Source: Entonaema liquescens
Lineage: Eukaryota; Ascomycota; Sordariomycetes; Xylariales; Xylariaceae
Assembly (NCBI GenBank): GCA_902805475.1
Contig: CADCSX010000025.1
Location: 868,001-932,000 of the forward strand
DNA: 64,000 nt
Reading direction: 5' to 3'
The notes below the pieces were generated by a model, which searched no databases, had not been told where the DNA came from, and was given only the letters and a program-made list of their open reading frames with translations. A program made the position numbers and the translations under genes. This document shows, one piece after another, positions 43,555 to 56,200 of the stretch (position 1 is the first letter of the stretch; each line of letters opens with the position of its first letter).

Positions 43555-44619
43555 GTACGCTGCATGGGAGGCCTGAGCCTGTCTCTCCTTCGTTGGTGGC
43601 GGTATTAGAATTTCACTAGGCATGGAAGGAAAAAGTGCGGACAGGAGGGTTTGACACGGCGGTATCAACGAACCACGACAGGACTGAAAAAGTCTGTCTA
43701 GAAAAAAAAAAGGAGAGAAAAGCACAAATCAAATTCAGATTAATAGGAAAGGGCAGGATCCAGTGTCTTCCATAGACATGCGATATCACGCGATATTTCG
43801 TGTTTTTCGGGTTCGGTTGGCTCTCGTTGCTTTGCATTGCGTTACGTTGAATTTCATTGAGTTTAGGCGAACGGAGTAGTTAATGGAATAGATGAAGTCA
43901 TGTCTTCAGGAGTCAGGATGTAATGTGTATTCGAGAGTTCCCTTGCCCTACGTGGTTTAGACCGTAGGGCATCAAGGATCATAAGATCAGAGTCTCGTTC
44001 GCAGTATAGTCTTCAAGCAACTGTCTATAAGGAAGACACACACTCGATAGCACAAATACATAGCTTAGATACTCATAGGCACTTTACAGAAATGAATTAC
44101 GCAATAGTCGTCGTCACACTATCACCACGCATAGTAGACTGTTAACAATATCCTAACCGTAACACCTTAATCGTAGTCCTGGTTACCGTTCACACCCATC
44201 TCATGAGTAGGTGCTTATAAGATTGTCATCTATTTGTATCGTATCGTATATACTTGATATATACTTCATATGGCTATAATTTCATACAGGTAAAAATCAA
44301 GTGGAGTATATCTTTCACCTCACGCAAACACCACCTCCCCGTTTTTACCCCTTACCCGACTACCCCTTAATGTCTCGAATTCCTATCTACAGATGCCCCG
44401 TTCTCCTTCCATCTATGGGTATTGAATCACCGCCGAGTAGACCCGTGCTATTTTGGTAGGCATTCGTTCATTTGCTCGCTTGTTCGCTTACTCGCTAAAG
44501 AGAAAATAGAAAAATCAAGGAACGTATATCGTCAAGCCGGCCAAGGCCGTTTTGCTGTTTAGTAACGTAAAGTCCTTGTTTAGTTGGTGTAAACCAGCCA
44601 AGTATCCAGCCGCGTCATA
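43555..44619. other. convergent intergenic region
   Basis: This is about 1 kb between two 3' gene ends. The frames within it are composition artefacts or UTR. Nothing is recognised. Confidence 0.5.
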
Positions 44620-45986
44620 TCACGACACGGCATTGCTATTCAACCACTGTTTATTCACGGGTGTGATAGCTTGTCCACCCGCTAGCACAGCCATGATATT
44701 GCGCATGGCGAGCTCTTCGAAGCCGATATGGGTCTCAACAGTGCCGCCAGCATTATGGCAAGTCAGGAGGGCTTTAGTTCCCGCAAGCGCCAGTAGCTTA
44801 GGATGGACGTTGGGCTCGGTGGCGTGTACATCGAGGGCAGCATTGCTAAGCCAGCCCTGTTCTAGCGCATCGGCTACCGCTTCATCGTCGACGAGAGATC
44901 CTCGCGCAACATTAACAAGACGCGCACCAGGTCGGAACCACCTAAGGCTCTCTGAGTTGATAATCTGGCCAGCACCGCCAGGCGCACACAGCACAACACA
45001 GTCCGATTGGCGCGCGAGTTGCTCGAGGCTATTCACATAGCGCGCATGTAAACGAGTCTCGAGCGTAGGTGGCTTGCGTTCGACGTCGTAATAGACGATA
45101 TCCATCCCAAAAGCGGCGCTGCACTTAAGCGCAATCTGTTGGCCGATGTTCCCAAGTCCGACAAGCCCTAGGATACGGCCACGCAGGTTATGCGATTGTG
45201 CGGTGGCGCTCGCGTGACATGCCTCGAAACCGTCAGTCGTTGTGGCCGACGAGATGCAATACGGTAGTACGCGAAACGTTGAAATAATCATCGCGAGGGC
45301 GAAGTCGGATACAGCCTCCGCGGCGGCGAGGCCACCATTGCAGTATACGATGCCTACAAGTTGCTCATGTAAGCCCTACCCCCTTTTTACCCCAATTGTG
45401 ACTTGCGTGGATATTGAAATGAGATCATATTAAGATTGAATGCGCACATTGCCCACCCTCCTTTACGAAATTGGCCAGTATAAATGAAGTAAACCTTATA
45501 GAGTTATTACATACCTTTCTCACCCAACAGCTTCGTGTCAGCCCAGTCGAATCCAGTGCCGGCGCTAGCGAAGACCTTGACACTACCCGGTAGGAGAGAG
45601 ATGAGTTCTGCATCCCAATTACCCATCTCGCCACCGGTACCCCAAAAGGGGCGGAAGATGGCGGAGAATTCCCCCCACCGCTTCTCACGTAGGGCCTGGA
45701 TGAAGGCGGGCCTTTGGCGCTCATCCACAGACGGGCGCACTACCTCGAACTGACTTGCAAATTCCGTATAAGTCTCCGGGTTATACTTGACAGGATCCCC
45801 GATGTGCAGAACCACGGGCTTGTTCCCCGTCGGACCCCCTAGCACGGACAAGGATGTTGGCGCTGGTATCCCGAGATGTTTGGGGGGGCTCAGGGTACTG
45901 CCAGGGCGCGTGGCGGCGGGTGCGGGGGAGGTGGAGCGTGGGGTTGGCGGTGCGGTTGGCATTGGGGTGTTTGTCGGTTCCGCCAT
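44620..45986 (-). CDS. D-isomer-specific 2-hydroxyacid dehydrogenase
   Basis: Exons 45986-45515 and 45353-44620 (GTATGT...TTGTAG, 161-bp intron) encode 401 aa. The joined frame reads LLGEKG-IVYCNGGLAAAEAVSDFALAM, which fits the catalytic-to-NAD domain crossover. The Rossmann motif is GLVGLGNIG. The catalytic triad is present as Arg in VARGSLVDDEA, Glu in DVHATEPNVHP and His in LLTCHNAGG. Family members reduce 2-keto acids such as glyoxylate, hydroxypyruvate or pyruvate using NAD(P)H. A Pro/Thr-rich N-terminal extension of about 45 residues (PTNTPMPTAPPTPRSTSPAP) precedes the catalytic domain and is unusual. The start is the first ATG; codons upstream of it are open, so the extension could be longer. 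Confidence 0.88.
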
Positions 45987-48220
45987 GTTGTCGATGATTT
46001 TAGGGGGTGGAATATTCGACAACAGGTATGAGGGAGGGGAGTATTGGGCGTAGGGATGGAGAAAAGAAATAAGGTATAACTATGTAGTTCCGGGTTAAAT
46101 TAAAGAATTAAGGCGGTGGTTTTCCAGTACCCTAAGCTTCAGGTAGGACACGTTTGTGTGTGCCTGCGACTTGTGTGTCCCTCCAGGTTGAGTAGGATTG
46201 TCACATCGGAGTAGCTCCCTTCACCGCCGAACCTGACGGCTTGGCTTAAAAGAGAGAAAGGGTGCGGCGGGAATTATAAGCCGCAGTCTAACCTTTATTC
46301 GTGATGGTATGAGGGCGGACGTCTCTCAACGCTACCTAGTAATCAGTAGCTAAGTCGAATCGAGACATAGATGAGTTGAATCCACTTTCAACAAGACTCC
46401 CCGGAGTAAGTTATTGTTGGTTAGATACACTTATTAACTAGAAAATACCACTAATAAGCCTTAACCAGTCAACGTGGAACGAGTTGCTCCGAAAGTAAGA
46501 CCGTCAGAAAGAAAGAGAGGAAAGTTGTTACGAGCTCCAAAATATGAAGTCACACATAGCCGATGTGACGATCAATTTTTATAAGATAAATGGGGAAAAA
46601 AGAAAGTTGATGGAGCTTCCCCCACGATGGAGAACGGGGGAAGCTCGACAGTTTTTCTTTTTCCCCCCATTTCCCATTTGGAGTACGTACCCCCCCCATG
46701 CCCGACTTTAATCTTTGTACGACAACAGGACGACAAGTAGAGGAGTAGCAGCCGTTGCAATCACCGCAGGAGAGACCCGGGCGGGATGCCGTTTAGGGCA
46801 ATACGGACCAATGAGGTACAGGAACTCGACCCCATTGGACACAGAAGCGTGCTTTAGCGCAAGCGATTGCGGGAGTGTGGGGTCGTATTGTATAATGTAG
46901 TGGTTGTATAAGGTAGTATACATACGTAGTTTACTTATAGATGGAGTGTATAACGCATACAAAGTAGTATAGAATATGGTATACGGCATACCGCAATACA
47001 CTAATATACCATAGGCTACATGGACTTAAATAGATCGACTTTTATACATATCCGTATATATGCAGACCGATATGTACATCTAGTACGCATTCTCTTACCA
47101 CATGGCTTTTAAACCCTGTGAGAGACTTGTTTTGTTGTCTTAGACGGGCGAGACCTCTTTAGAGCCTCCGATGAACAACCCCTCTTGTCTTGTCTTGCCT
47201 TGCCAGCATGTCAATTCAGCCTAGCTAAGCCTACCTATGCATCGTAATCTGGTACCACTTCCCCGGATCGTCATGACTGCGTTATCTTGAGTCTTAACGT
47301 ATGCAAATCTCTCGTCTATACTTGCACCGTCTACCCACTCATAATTCATCCAAGTCCGTCCTACCTAAGGTAGTATAGATCTCTCTCATATGTACCTTAC
47401 CCTATATAATATAATGTAAGACGGGACTTAAATATACGAGATGTGACATCTCAATCCATCGAAACGGTAGAATGGTTAAACCATCGGCGATATTTATTAT
47501 AAGGCATTGTTAATGATCAACGACGATGTAAAGTTGAAGTCTAACTTATCTTCTAATTCTAAGTATCTATCGGTAGTAAATATAGTTAAGTAGTACATAC
47601 TACATGTAAGCAACATTGAAGTATCGGCTCTAGGATGCTTCCAAATCGACAGGGGTATACATAGTGGGCTTGATGCTGATTGGACATAGCCTCGCGCACC
47701 GGTTTTCGATGGGGATATAAAAAAGAATTCACGGTATTTATTAAAAGTATACAGTTGAGTCTAAACTTTTTCTGTAGATGACCTATTCCAGTAACTCCAC
47801 AATACGTAGCATAGATATTTAAGAGAGCTGTTCTATTAGACCTCTATACACTCAGAATTTCCCCGAGGAAGCTAAGCTGATAGGATCACACAACGCTAAG
47901 AGGAAGAGAGTGTGAGAAAAAAAGAAAAAAAAAAAAAAATCAAAAACTAAAAACATACAACACCGGGGATTCGCCGGTCGTCACCGACCCGACTACTGAT
48001 CCGGCCCTATCTAGCTTATCTATGGGAGAGCGGACGGGATCCCGAGTTTTCTAGATGGTATGGTCGTATGTGCTAGATTGGTTGCGTATTGCCTTATGTA
48101 TAGGTACACTTTGAGAGCCACTTGTTAGGCGCTTGGGTCCCAACAGCCTGACAGACATTTCAGATGAATCCAAACATCAAGTACCAACTAACACAAGATG
48201 GCTGAGGATGGCACTAATCT
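45987..48220. other. intergenic, no gene seen
   Basis: This is 2.2 kb, strongly AT-rich in its second half. It contains an 85-nt foldback (annotated separately) and a poly-A tract near 47920-47940. No coding gene is recognised. Confidence 0.5.
46588..46672. repeat. 85-nt foldback (imperfect inverted repeat)
   Basis: The core is a perfect 11-bp stem, GAGCTTCCCCC / GGGGGAAGCTC (46613-46623 and 46636-46646), with a 12-nt loop. Outside it the arms continue as AAATGGGG-A-rich-GAAA on the left and T-rich-CTTTTT-CCCC-ATTT on the right, largely complementary with a few bulges. Transcribed, it would form a hairpin of roughly 35 bp per arm. Confidence 0.65.
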
Positions 48221-48946
48221 TCAACCAGCAACCGCCGAATCAATACCACGATACGGTGCTGAGCTAGAGTGAAAAGCCAAATTCATAATGCGGAAATTAC
48301 CAAAACTAGAGACGGGTTGCAAATTCGTCTCGAGAACTCGAGCGAACGAATCCATGCCGAGAGCCGGTTCCAGCCCTGCCTCGCCACGCCGAAAACTCGC
48401 AGGCGGCTTCTGCTCATCATACATGATAAGCACTAGATCCTCCAGCTCGGAAAACAAGGCGTTCTCCCAGATCTTCAGGGTTGATAGCTTGAAGTTATGC
48501 GCCCAACAGCTCAGACTGACACCTACGCGCCGCAGCCCACGATGGGCCGGGTCTCGCTCTTGGATGTCTCGGAAGATACTTGATAACCGCATGTAGTCGA
48601 CTTCGCCTATGAACGCGAGCAGATCGGAAGCCGGGGAGAAATACAGATACCGAGGAATAGACGTTCCCGGTTTGGACTTAAACACAGGTAAGAGTACTGT
48701 GAAGTGATTGAGCGCCAGGGCGCGGGACTCGGAGCAGGCGAACATGACCGCTGGGTTCTCACTATTTGATACCCATCTTGGTTGTTTCCTGCCGTCATTC
48801 CCATCCCTCTGCGAATGAATCGCTACTACGCGAGGACAGAAAGCATCACGCCATATTTTGAAGCGTAGCTCAGGTGGCAATGAGGGGAAGAGAGTAAACT
48901 TGGCTTGCAATGGCTGAGATTGTGGTGTCGACGAATCCGAAGCCAT
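48221..48946 (-). CDS. 2EXR domain-containing protein
   Basis: This is a single-exon 241-aa protein. After a short Ser/Gln-rich start comes the hallmark of the fungal 2EXR domain, FTLFPSLPPELRFKIWRDAF, followed by CPRVVAIHSQ, then NPAVMFACSESRALALNHF and SIPRYLYFSPASDLLAFIGEVDYM. These segments give the usual pattern of an F-box-like helix, beta strands and a YF(S/N)P motif. The family is abundant in filamentous ascomycetes, is often located in accessory regions, and has no established biochemical function. ATG 48946 was chosen at the start of the Met-Ala-Ser-Asp peptide; an alternative GTG/TTG-type extension upstream is not credible in a fungus. No intron is needed. Confidence 0.8.
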   Translation of the reverse strand: MASDSSTPQSQPLQAKFTLFPSLPPELRFKIWRDAFCPRVVAIHSQRDGNDGRKQPRWVSNSENPAVMFACSESRALALNHFTVLLPVFKSKPGTSIPRYLYFSPASDLLAFIGEVDYMRLSSIFRDIQERDPAHRGLRRVGVSLSCWAHNFKLSTLKIWENALFSELEDLVLIMYDEQKPPASFRRGEAGLEPALGMDSFARVLETNLQPVSSFGNFRIMNLAFHSSSAPYRGIDSAVAG

Positions 48947-49846
48947 ATCTATTACAATGGGGTTTAGCGGTCGGCCAGGAGGAAAGCAAATGCTATTACA
49001 TACTATAGGAGCAATTAATGCGCTCTTGACCCAAAACACGCGTTCCCGTGATATAGATTCGTTCTCCTCTCAATAGTGTTCCAGTCACCAGTTAGGCGTG
49101 ATATTGCGCCAAGGACCAAGAATAGGGAACCCAGTCTTCAAGCCACTGCAAGCCAATCTCGAAACACGGCACGCAAAAGATATAACTAGGCGTTTGCGGA
49201 AGTCTATTAGGGAGTTCTCAATCAGCCGTCGTGTTACCAAAAATACCGCGAAAGGCGTCACACAAATCAACAGACATTAACAGTGTTAACGCGGTTCAGC
49301 TTCACCGGCGCGATATATGCGGCGGCGAAAAGAATAAGCTGACCGATAAACCGCGCGAATCCGCTGGATGTTCAGCTAACAAGTCAATTTATAAGTGAAC
49401 AGTTGTGAGAAAGCAAACGAGCTCATTACCATTTTAGCCCCCTCAAGAAGATGTCGTGATGCCTTTCACCACTTTGATCCGGTCAAGCTGAGATAACGCG
49501 TGAGTCCCTTGCGGGACATCCATGACGTCTCGTCTCACGTGGCGCAGCATTTGCGCGCAGGCCAATTCATAAGGGGTCTGAGCGATGAATACCACCTTGA
49601 ACTGTATCTCACGCTCGCAAAGCCATATATGAAGCCTTGTAAACAGAGCACAGGTAACGAGCAGCAAGAAACAGTTCCTCGTGATGGTATACAGGTTTAG
49701 ATCTAACATAACTAACAGGAACTAATAGATATTAAAAATTATATTTTTTTTTTACCCTACCATTATTCTCGGCTTTCCCCAACTTTTCATAACTCACTCC
49801 TAACCTCCCCAGCCTACCTAACTCATATCGTTTCCACACTCATCAA
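48947..49846. other. intergenic, no gene seen
   Basis: This is 900 bp with short ORFs only. A poly-T run lies near 49745. Confidence 0.5.
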
Positions 49847-51622
49847 TCATAACAACCCCCAAAGGAAAATCATCAGCAGTCCGAAAAGGGACATTACACC
49901 ATGCGCCGGCGCCAACATCGTAGATCCGGAATCAGTCTGGTTGCCCCGGCCAAGCCACTCTTTGAGATGCGCCAGCTTCACCTCTCGAATCTAAATTAAA
50001 AACACTCAAGTCAGCGTCCTCTTGGTAATACTATTAGAAATCAACAAGGGGATAAAAAGAAGCAGAAAAAGAAAAAGGAAAAAAAGCACCCACCTGGTCT
50101 ATCTGCGGCTTCGTCCCCTGGGCTCCACCGCCTCCGACACCGCGTCCTCGGCATGCGCCGCGCCATCCACCAGCACGACCCTAGAGTGATTATACATATC
50201 GGAGACCGTCAGTGTCGGGGATCCAATGGCGGCCGTGCGATCGTACCTCCCTGGACAATCAACAACCTCTCCGTGGCGTCGAGGATGTCGCTGGTAAGCG
50301 CGTACTTGAGCAGGAAGTACTCGTTCTCGCGGCCGTAATCAACGCCCTGCCAGGCGGCGTTCGCAGCCGCGCATATGTCCACGGTGCCGCGCGCGAACGC
50401 CTCCGGCAGCATGTTGTCGGCGGGGATCGACCGGTCGTTGATCGGGTAGTAGCCGCAGGTGACGGCGGTCCACGCCGGCTGGCTGCTCGCCACGTTGCCC
50501 TGGCTGGCCTTGGAGATGTTCCCGTTGAAGCTGTCGATGCACGCCGCCGTCGTGTTGGCCCAGGAGGCCGCGAGGAGCGGGATGCGCAGGACTTCGCCGA
50601 CCGTCTTGGCGGAGAGCGTCTGTTGGATTAGGTCCGAGAGGGGGTTTGCCGTGGGGTACTTTTCGATCCACGGGTAGTTGAATTTGGAAATCGCTAGGTA
50701 GGTGTTAAGAACCGCTTTGTACAGCCTCTCGTACCCTAGCGACGTGGAGTTTTTGCATATGTTGAAGTCGGGAATAGTCGTGTCGCAGGTGTTGTCTTTC
50801 CCCTGTCAGTCAGTAATACGGAACACCATTCATAGGTACGAAATGCTCTCACCTGCAAGGCACTTCTTAAACGTCAGCATCGACGTTTTTATCTTGGAAG
50901 ATGCGTCTTTGGATACGTCGTTATATACTTGACTCGCCCACTTCGCAGAATCGAATTTGAACTGGTTCGAGCTGAGGGGGCCGAACGAATTCAACGCAGG
51001 CGAAGAGGCAATGGCTCCCCAGAACGTTTCCGGATAGCGAATACGTGCTGAGACAGCGAGAAACCCACCATATGAAGCTACCAGGAATGATATTAGTTCA
51101 CGACTGTCCCTTCATATTGTGAGGGGCCCGTTACTTACATCCGCCATAAATCACTTTGCTGTTCGCAGCACCCAATACCGTCTTTTTTATCCAATTGACG
51201 AAGTTGACTCCATCCTGAAGGACGTTGTCCAACGTCAAGGAGTCGAATGTCTCATTAGAGACGTTCATCGGGTTGTAATGAAGCGGATAGCTGCCGTGGC
51301 GGAAATCGCCAAAGAAGCGATGCTCGAGCATGGCGACGAGGGCTCCTAGCTTCGGCGCGTAGTCTATGAAGTCGCTAGAATTAATAGGTGGCATCCCGGC
51401 CTCGGCGCTCTGTACGAACAGGATCGGGCCGCCCGGCTCGAAGTACTGCGTTATGAGCTGGTATCGTTGTTTGAAGGTTGCGGAGCTCGCGTCGACTGTA
51501 TGGTTCACCTTCTGGATGAAGTCCTGCGTAGCTATTCCGCTCGTGTTCGATTGCACTCTCGCTGGCGGATGGCGTGCCACGGCCATAGCCGCCAGGAGAG
51601 CGAGGATCTTGAAGCCCATCAT
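49847..51622 (-). CDS. secreted S28-family serine carboxypeptidase, two frameshifts
   Basis: Four exons (51622-51139, 51077-50853, 50795-50094, 49990-49847) encode about 518 aa if two missing bases are allowed for. A signal peptide (MMGFKILALLAAMAVA) starts it. Peptidase S28 features follow: LEHRFFGDFRHGSYPLHYN, the nucleophile motif GGSSYGGFLAVSARIRYPE and ASSPALNSFGPL. In the shifted frames lie YDRTAAIGSPTL (catalytic Asp region) and GAAHAED (His region). The last exon gives IREVKLAHLKEWLG and a hydrophobic C-terminus (SLFGLLMIFLWGLL), suggesting a GPI anchor. S28 enzymes cleave after proline. The frame is lost near 50246-50251 and again near 50115-50118, both short G runs in GC-rich sequence. 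Acceptor AAAG at exon 3 fits phase; the CAG 7 bp upstream does not. Confidence 0.72.
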
Positions 51623-53234
51623 CGGCGCTTCGTATAATGGCACTAACTACCAACGCCTTGTAAGTAATTAGGACGGTTCTCCTCAACGTCTGGTTTTGGC
51701 GCGAGCCTAGCGTTTATTCCATATAAAGTAGGTCTATATTATTCGATCCCTTCTATTACTATTGGTGGAAGTACTAGAAAACCAGGTGAGACAGTTAGCG
51801 AGTGGTAATTGATCCCTCGATGATGCGTGAGACGATTTTCGGTGAATGGGCATACAAGACGATTTGACAGCTGCCGCATCCCGAAATCTAGCGAGCAGTC
51901 TTTTCTCTGTTCTACTACGTAATGCTACGGGCATATAGCAAGCTTAGATGAACGGTAAGTTCAAACATCGGGTGACAAGTTGTCAAAACTTTAGGTGGCA
52001 GGTTGAATAAGGTTGGAGATGCGTTCTGCCGAGTAATACAACATGATGCCAGAAGACTAAATTGGCATATTAAAATGTCCGCTTGACCGTCCCCTCAATA
52101 TAAACCTTACAATTATGAATTGCACGGTATGGAATATCTCGAGTCCTCCATTAACGGGAGTCGGTTGCGGCCAGCCCGGCCCTCTTATACATCTCCATTG
52201 TACCACAATATCTGTAATTCTGTAATACATGCTGTGATAACCCAACGTCTCAAGGTTCAGTTGGCAGTTGGTCACATTAGTAGAAAACCCTCCAGGGCTC
52301 AAAGTGGGTAGCGTAACTCGTATTAGTGCTCTTAAACTGTCTTTGCATGCAGACAAGTCGATCTCCTACCCATTTAATCGCGAAGCCAGAAAGACCGAAA
52401 GTCAAACGAGGTGTGCCATGTCATGTGAACTAAAAGCTGATGCATTTCGGAAGTTTCCTTTGCAGTGCCTATCGGTCTAAGTCCAAATATGACAGGCCGA
52501 ATGCCGGGTTCAGCATAGGTTCGTATTATGGACCGACGAGCTCGTAATCCCACTTAACATCGAATGTTAAGCCGTGCCTTACCTTACAAGTTTAATACTT
52601 GACAGTTTACCATTCGTTGGGATTCGCTGATCTGTATACTTTATACTTCACCTAATTGGACCCTTGCATTGTTTATCCTCCAGTTGTAAAAACCCCTCTC
52701 TCTCCGGTCCGTGACCTGCATCGTGGGTTTATGTAGGGTTACGTAGGCTGTGGACTGTTTGAGCTCCACATGTAATGTATGCACATGTAGGATGCCATGT
52801 CAACAGGAGAAAGACCAACATATTGACCCTTTCATATATCATGACACCCGGCGTCTATTAAATTAATATATTTAATTCTCCGGCTACTCGCGTGCATAGG
52901 AAAATTCATATTAAACCAGAACCCTTGTTTCTTTCATAATAAAAGACGTGTAACACAAATGCTTGAGAGTCTCAGCCCATGAGATAAAATGTCCAGAGCG
53001 AATGGTAGATATCCTCCATAACAAACTGATCGCTTAGATCCCCATAGTCGTTTTTGTACGTTCTAAAATCATATATTCGCTTGTTGTGACAAGCATACAT
53101 TGGAAAAGTTTGTATATGCCCCAAAAACCTCTGCACCCCATATGTTCTCTTGGTAACGAGGTATTGCTCAACCTGAAGATTACTACCGAATTTGCAATTA
53201 CCTTGGAATCGAAAGCGAACGGTAGTGTGATCGC
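51623..53234. other. intergenic, no gene seen
   Basis: This is 1.6 kb between the S28 gene start and the helicase gene end. Only short ORFs are present. An AT-rich patch lies near 52850-52890. Confidence 0.5.
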
Positions 53235-56200
53235 TTAAGCGTCTAGGCCATCCAATTCTATAAGCTTAGCCACCATTCTAATTACCTCGTTGTCGCGGAC
53301 ATCGACATGCGGGTCGTTGACCTTTAATGCGATGATGTTATCCACCATGCCCCTAAGTCTAGAAACCAAGACACCAATTCTAGCCCAGCCACGTAGCCTG
53401 TAGTAAATAAACAGTTAGTATAACTTCTTGAGGCCCTACGACTTCAGTGGCAGCTATCTTACCTCAGCCAGCCATCAACCACCAAGCCCCTGCCAAGAGT
53501 ATCGAGTTCGATGGCACCAGAGAACAGGAGCAACGTGAAAGAGTTGAACGCTGCGAGAAATAAGTACTTAGCGAGCCGTCTAATACAGTATACAGAAGGA
53601 TAAACTCACGTGTTAACTCTCGGATAAAGATTTTGCTTGTGGACATCATGTTGAAGTAGGATAAAAATGCGGCATTGCCCGAAAACCCTTGATTGTCGTG
53701 CAGCGTACTCGCAGGGTGAATAAACACTCGGCCGTTCTCCTGTGTAAAGTACTTAATCGTTCGGGCTTCTGGGTCAAGCTCTACCGCACCTGACATTGAC
53801 GTCGCGAACTTCTTGTCGGGGAACTGTATCCGCGCTATCTGCGGAGTGAATGCCGAGGCCGTGAGAGCGCGTACGAGAGCCGGTGATGGTTGATTGCCCT
53901 TAGAGCGATTTTCACGTATTCCCAGCTCGGAAAGTGCCGAATAGTATTGTGCCCGGGTTGCTGAGATGTCATTGAGGGTCTGGAATGAGAGAAAATTCTC
54001 GTCGCAGAACTGCCGTAGTTGTCGCTGTGGTGTGCCTCCTTCCATCATTTTGTTCCACTCTTGATATGCTCTCAAATCCGTAAGAAGGTCGCCGTCACCC
54101 CTGGAAAACTTCATGCGGGCAGCTTTGGCGTCATCACGTCTATCTGGAGGAGATACGAACGGACTCTTAGTGCTTAGGATAGAAGCAATCGAGATACTCT
54201 CGTCAAGACATCCGAAGATGGCACCGTAGATCATAAGCTTCCCGCAGCGCAGGTCAGCAGGTATCATGGCAAGTTGCTGACCAAGAGCAGTCAGCTCCTC
54301 TCCATCAAGTGCGCCCATCCGTTGTAGCATCTTCACGGCGTTCTCAACAGCAGAAATAGCCGGCGGCGTTGGCGTCCTCCCCAAAAACCCACCAACATCT
54401 CTAGTTCCCATAGCTCTCACTGACAGACAGAGCTGCTCAAGAGGTACGCGCCGAATCTCTGGCTCTGGTCGTTCGGCCATACGTTGTTCAAGATTCTTCG
54501 TGTAGAGCTTGTAGCATTTACCAGCCTGTACTCGACCGGCACGTCCTCGGCGCTGTTTACAAGCGGCGCGGGAAGCCCAAGTTTCCTCGAGCTTACGCAT
54601 GTTATTCTGAGGATCGAAACTCGTCTCCTTCACCTTACCCGTATCGATAACAGCAACAATGTCATCGATCGTGATCGACGTCTCTGCTACGTTCGTGGCA
54701 ACTACAACTTTGCGCTTTCCAGAAGGGGGGTTCGTAAATACTTTTCGCTGCTCACGTGTGTCAAGAGAGGCGTGAAGCGGCAGGACATGGAGAGACGAGA
54801 CGCCTCTAAGTTGGCTAACAGTGCGGTTGATCTCCGCAACGCCTGGTAGGAATATGAGGATACCTCCCTTCTTGTCGCTATGGTATAGATCCGCATCGAT
54901 AGCCTTTGCTGTCTCAACGAGTAAGGAATAGTTGATACGTGAACCCAACCTCTGGATGGTCTTGTTAATCGGATCTTGTGGTCCTTTATCGCCACTGCCT
55001 TGCTCCGTAGAGTCAAACATCCCATCGTCTCGATCACGGTATCTATTATTGTCAATGGCGAAATCTGTCATGCGAATTATATCGTCTAGGTAGTAATCCT
55101 CAACGGGATACGTCCTGCCGGAAATCTCCACTAGGCCAACCTGGAGTCCTTCGGAAGCAAAGTAGCTTTCGAAAGTTGCCGCGTCGAGCGTGGCACTCAT
55201 AAGAATAAGCTTGAGGTCTTTTCTCTGTTTCAAGACGTCCCGAACGATGCTTAGGAGGAAATCCGTATCCAGGCTCCGTTCGTGGACTTCATCAATGACA
55301 ACATGACTAACATCAGCTAGCGACGCAATGACGTCCTCGGTCCTCCCGCCAGAAGTCTGCAGTCGTCTCAGAAGCACACCGGTAGTAACAAAAGTTATTT
55401 TGGTCTGAGGGCTAGTCTTGTTCTCTCCACGGATTGTGTAGCCCACCTCTTGGCCAAGCTTTGAGCAGCGTTCGTCACTAACTCTGTCTGCTAGGCCAAG
55501 AGCAGATATCCTGCGCGGTTGTGTGCATATAATACTCGCAGTATTTCCGAGTCCTTTGCTATAAAGATCGTCCAGAATGAATTGGACCGACTGTGTAGAC
55601 TTGCCAGAACCCGTTTCGCCAGCAATGATGGTAACTTGTTTTTGTGAAACCGTATTGATAACCAGATCTCTTGCCTGCCAGGCAGGTAGCTTTTGTCGTT
55701 GGGCTAGCATTTCCTTCAAAGCAGGGCTGTTTTGCCTCTTTTGCCATTCCTCTTTACTTCGTGGATCCACGGTCCATGACAACGGTTTAGGATGCCGTGA
55801 AGATTTCTGCTTTACTGGAGAAACACGACGAGCCTCCGCTGCGGTAGATGCGACACCGGCTATATCTCTCAGCTTCCCCGGATTCTCGATAATGCTGTTA
55901 ATGTTCTGCTGAACCCAATCAACTGCAAAATAGATCTTCATCGGTTCTTCGCTAAGAGACTCGTGGAGGTAAGCGAGAGTCTTCTTGACTATGCCGAGTT
56001 TTATGTAAGAGGGTAAATCTGCCACTACTGCCACGACAACTTCAGATGGATACCGTGGGGTTTTACGAAATTGTACGTAGGTCTCGACGTTCTTCTTAGG
56101 GCCATTTTTGACCGAATCGATGCGAATTTGGCAGACCTCGTCAGACAACCGTTTAAAATTATCACTAAAGACAGATGAGAGACTATCTATCTCGTCTTCC

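Noticed and set aside
43111..43725. 204-aa minus-strand frame
   Set aside because: It is antisense to the Pro/Ser-rich cytoplasmic tail of the type I membrane protein; the Arg/Gly bias is a codon shadow.
50174..50240. A 66-bp GTACGA...CTCTAG intron as explanation for the S28 frame break
   Set aside because: Its length is a multiple of three, so it does not change frame, and it would delete the catalytic Asp region and leave an Arg-rich nonsense tail.
50212..50671. Long frames on both strands over the GC-rich S28 exon
   Set aside because: High GC suppresses stops in all frames; only the S28 frame carries family motifs.
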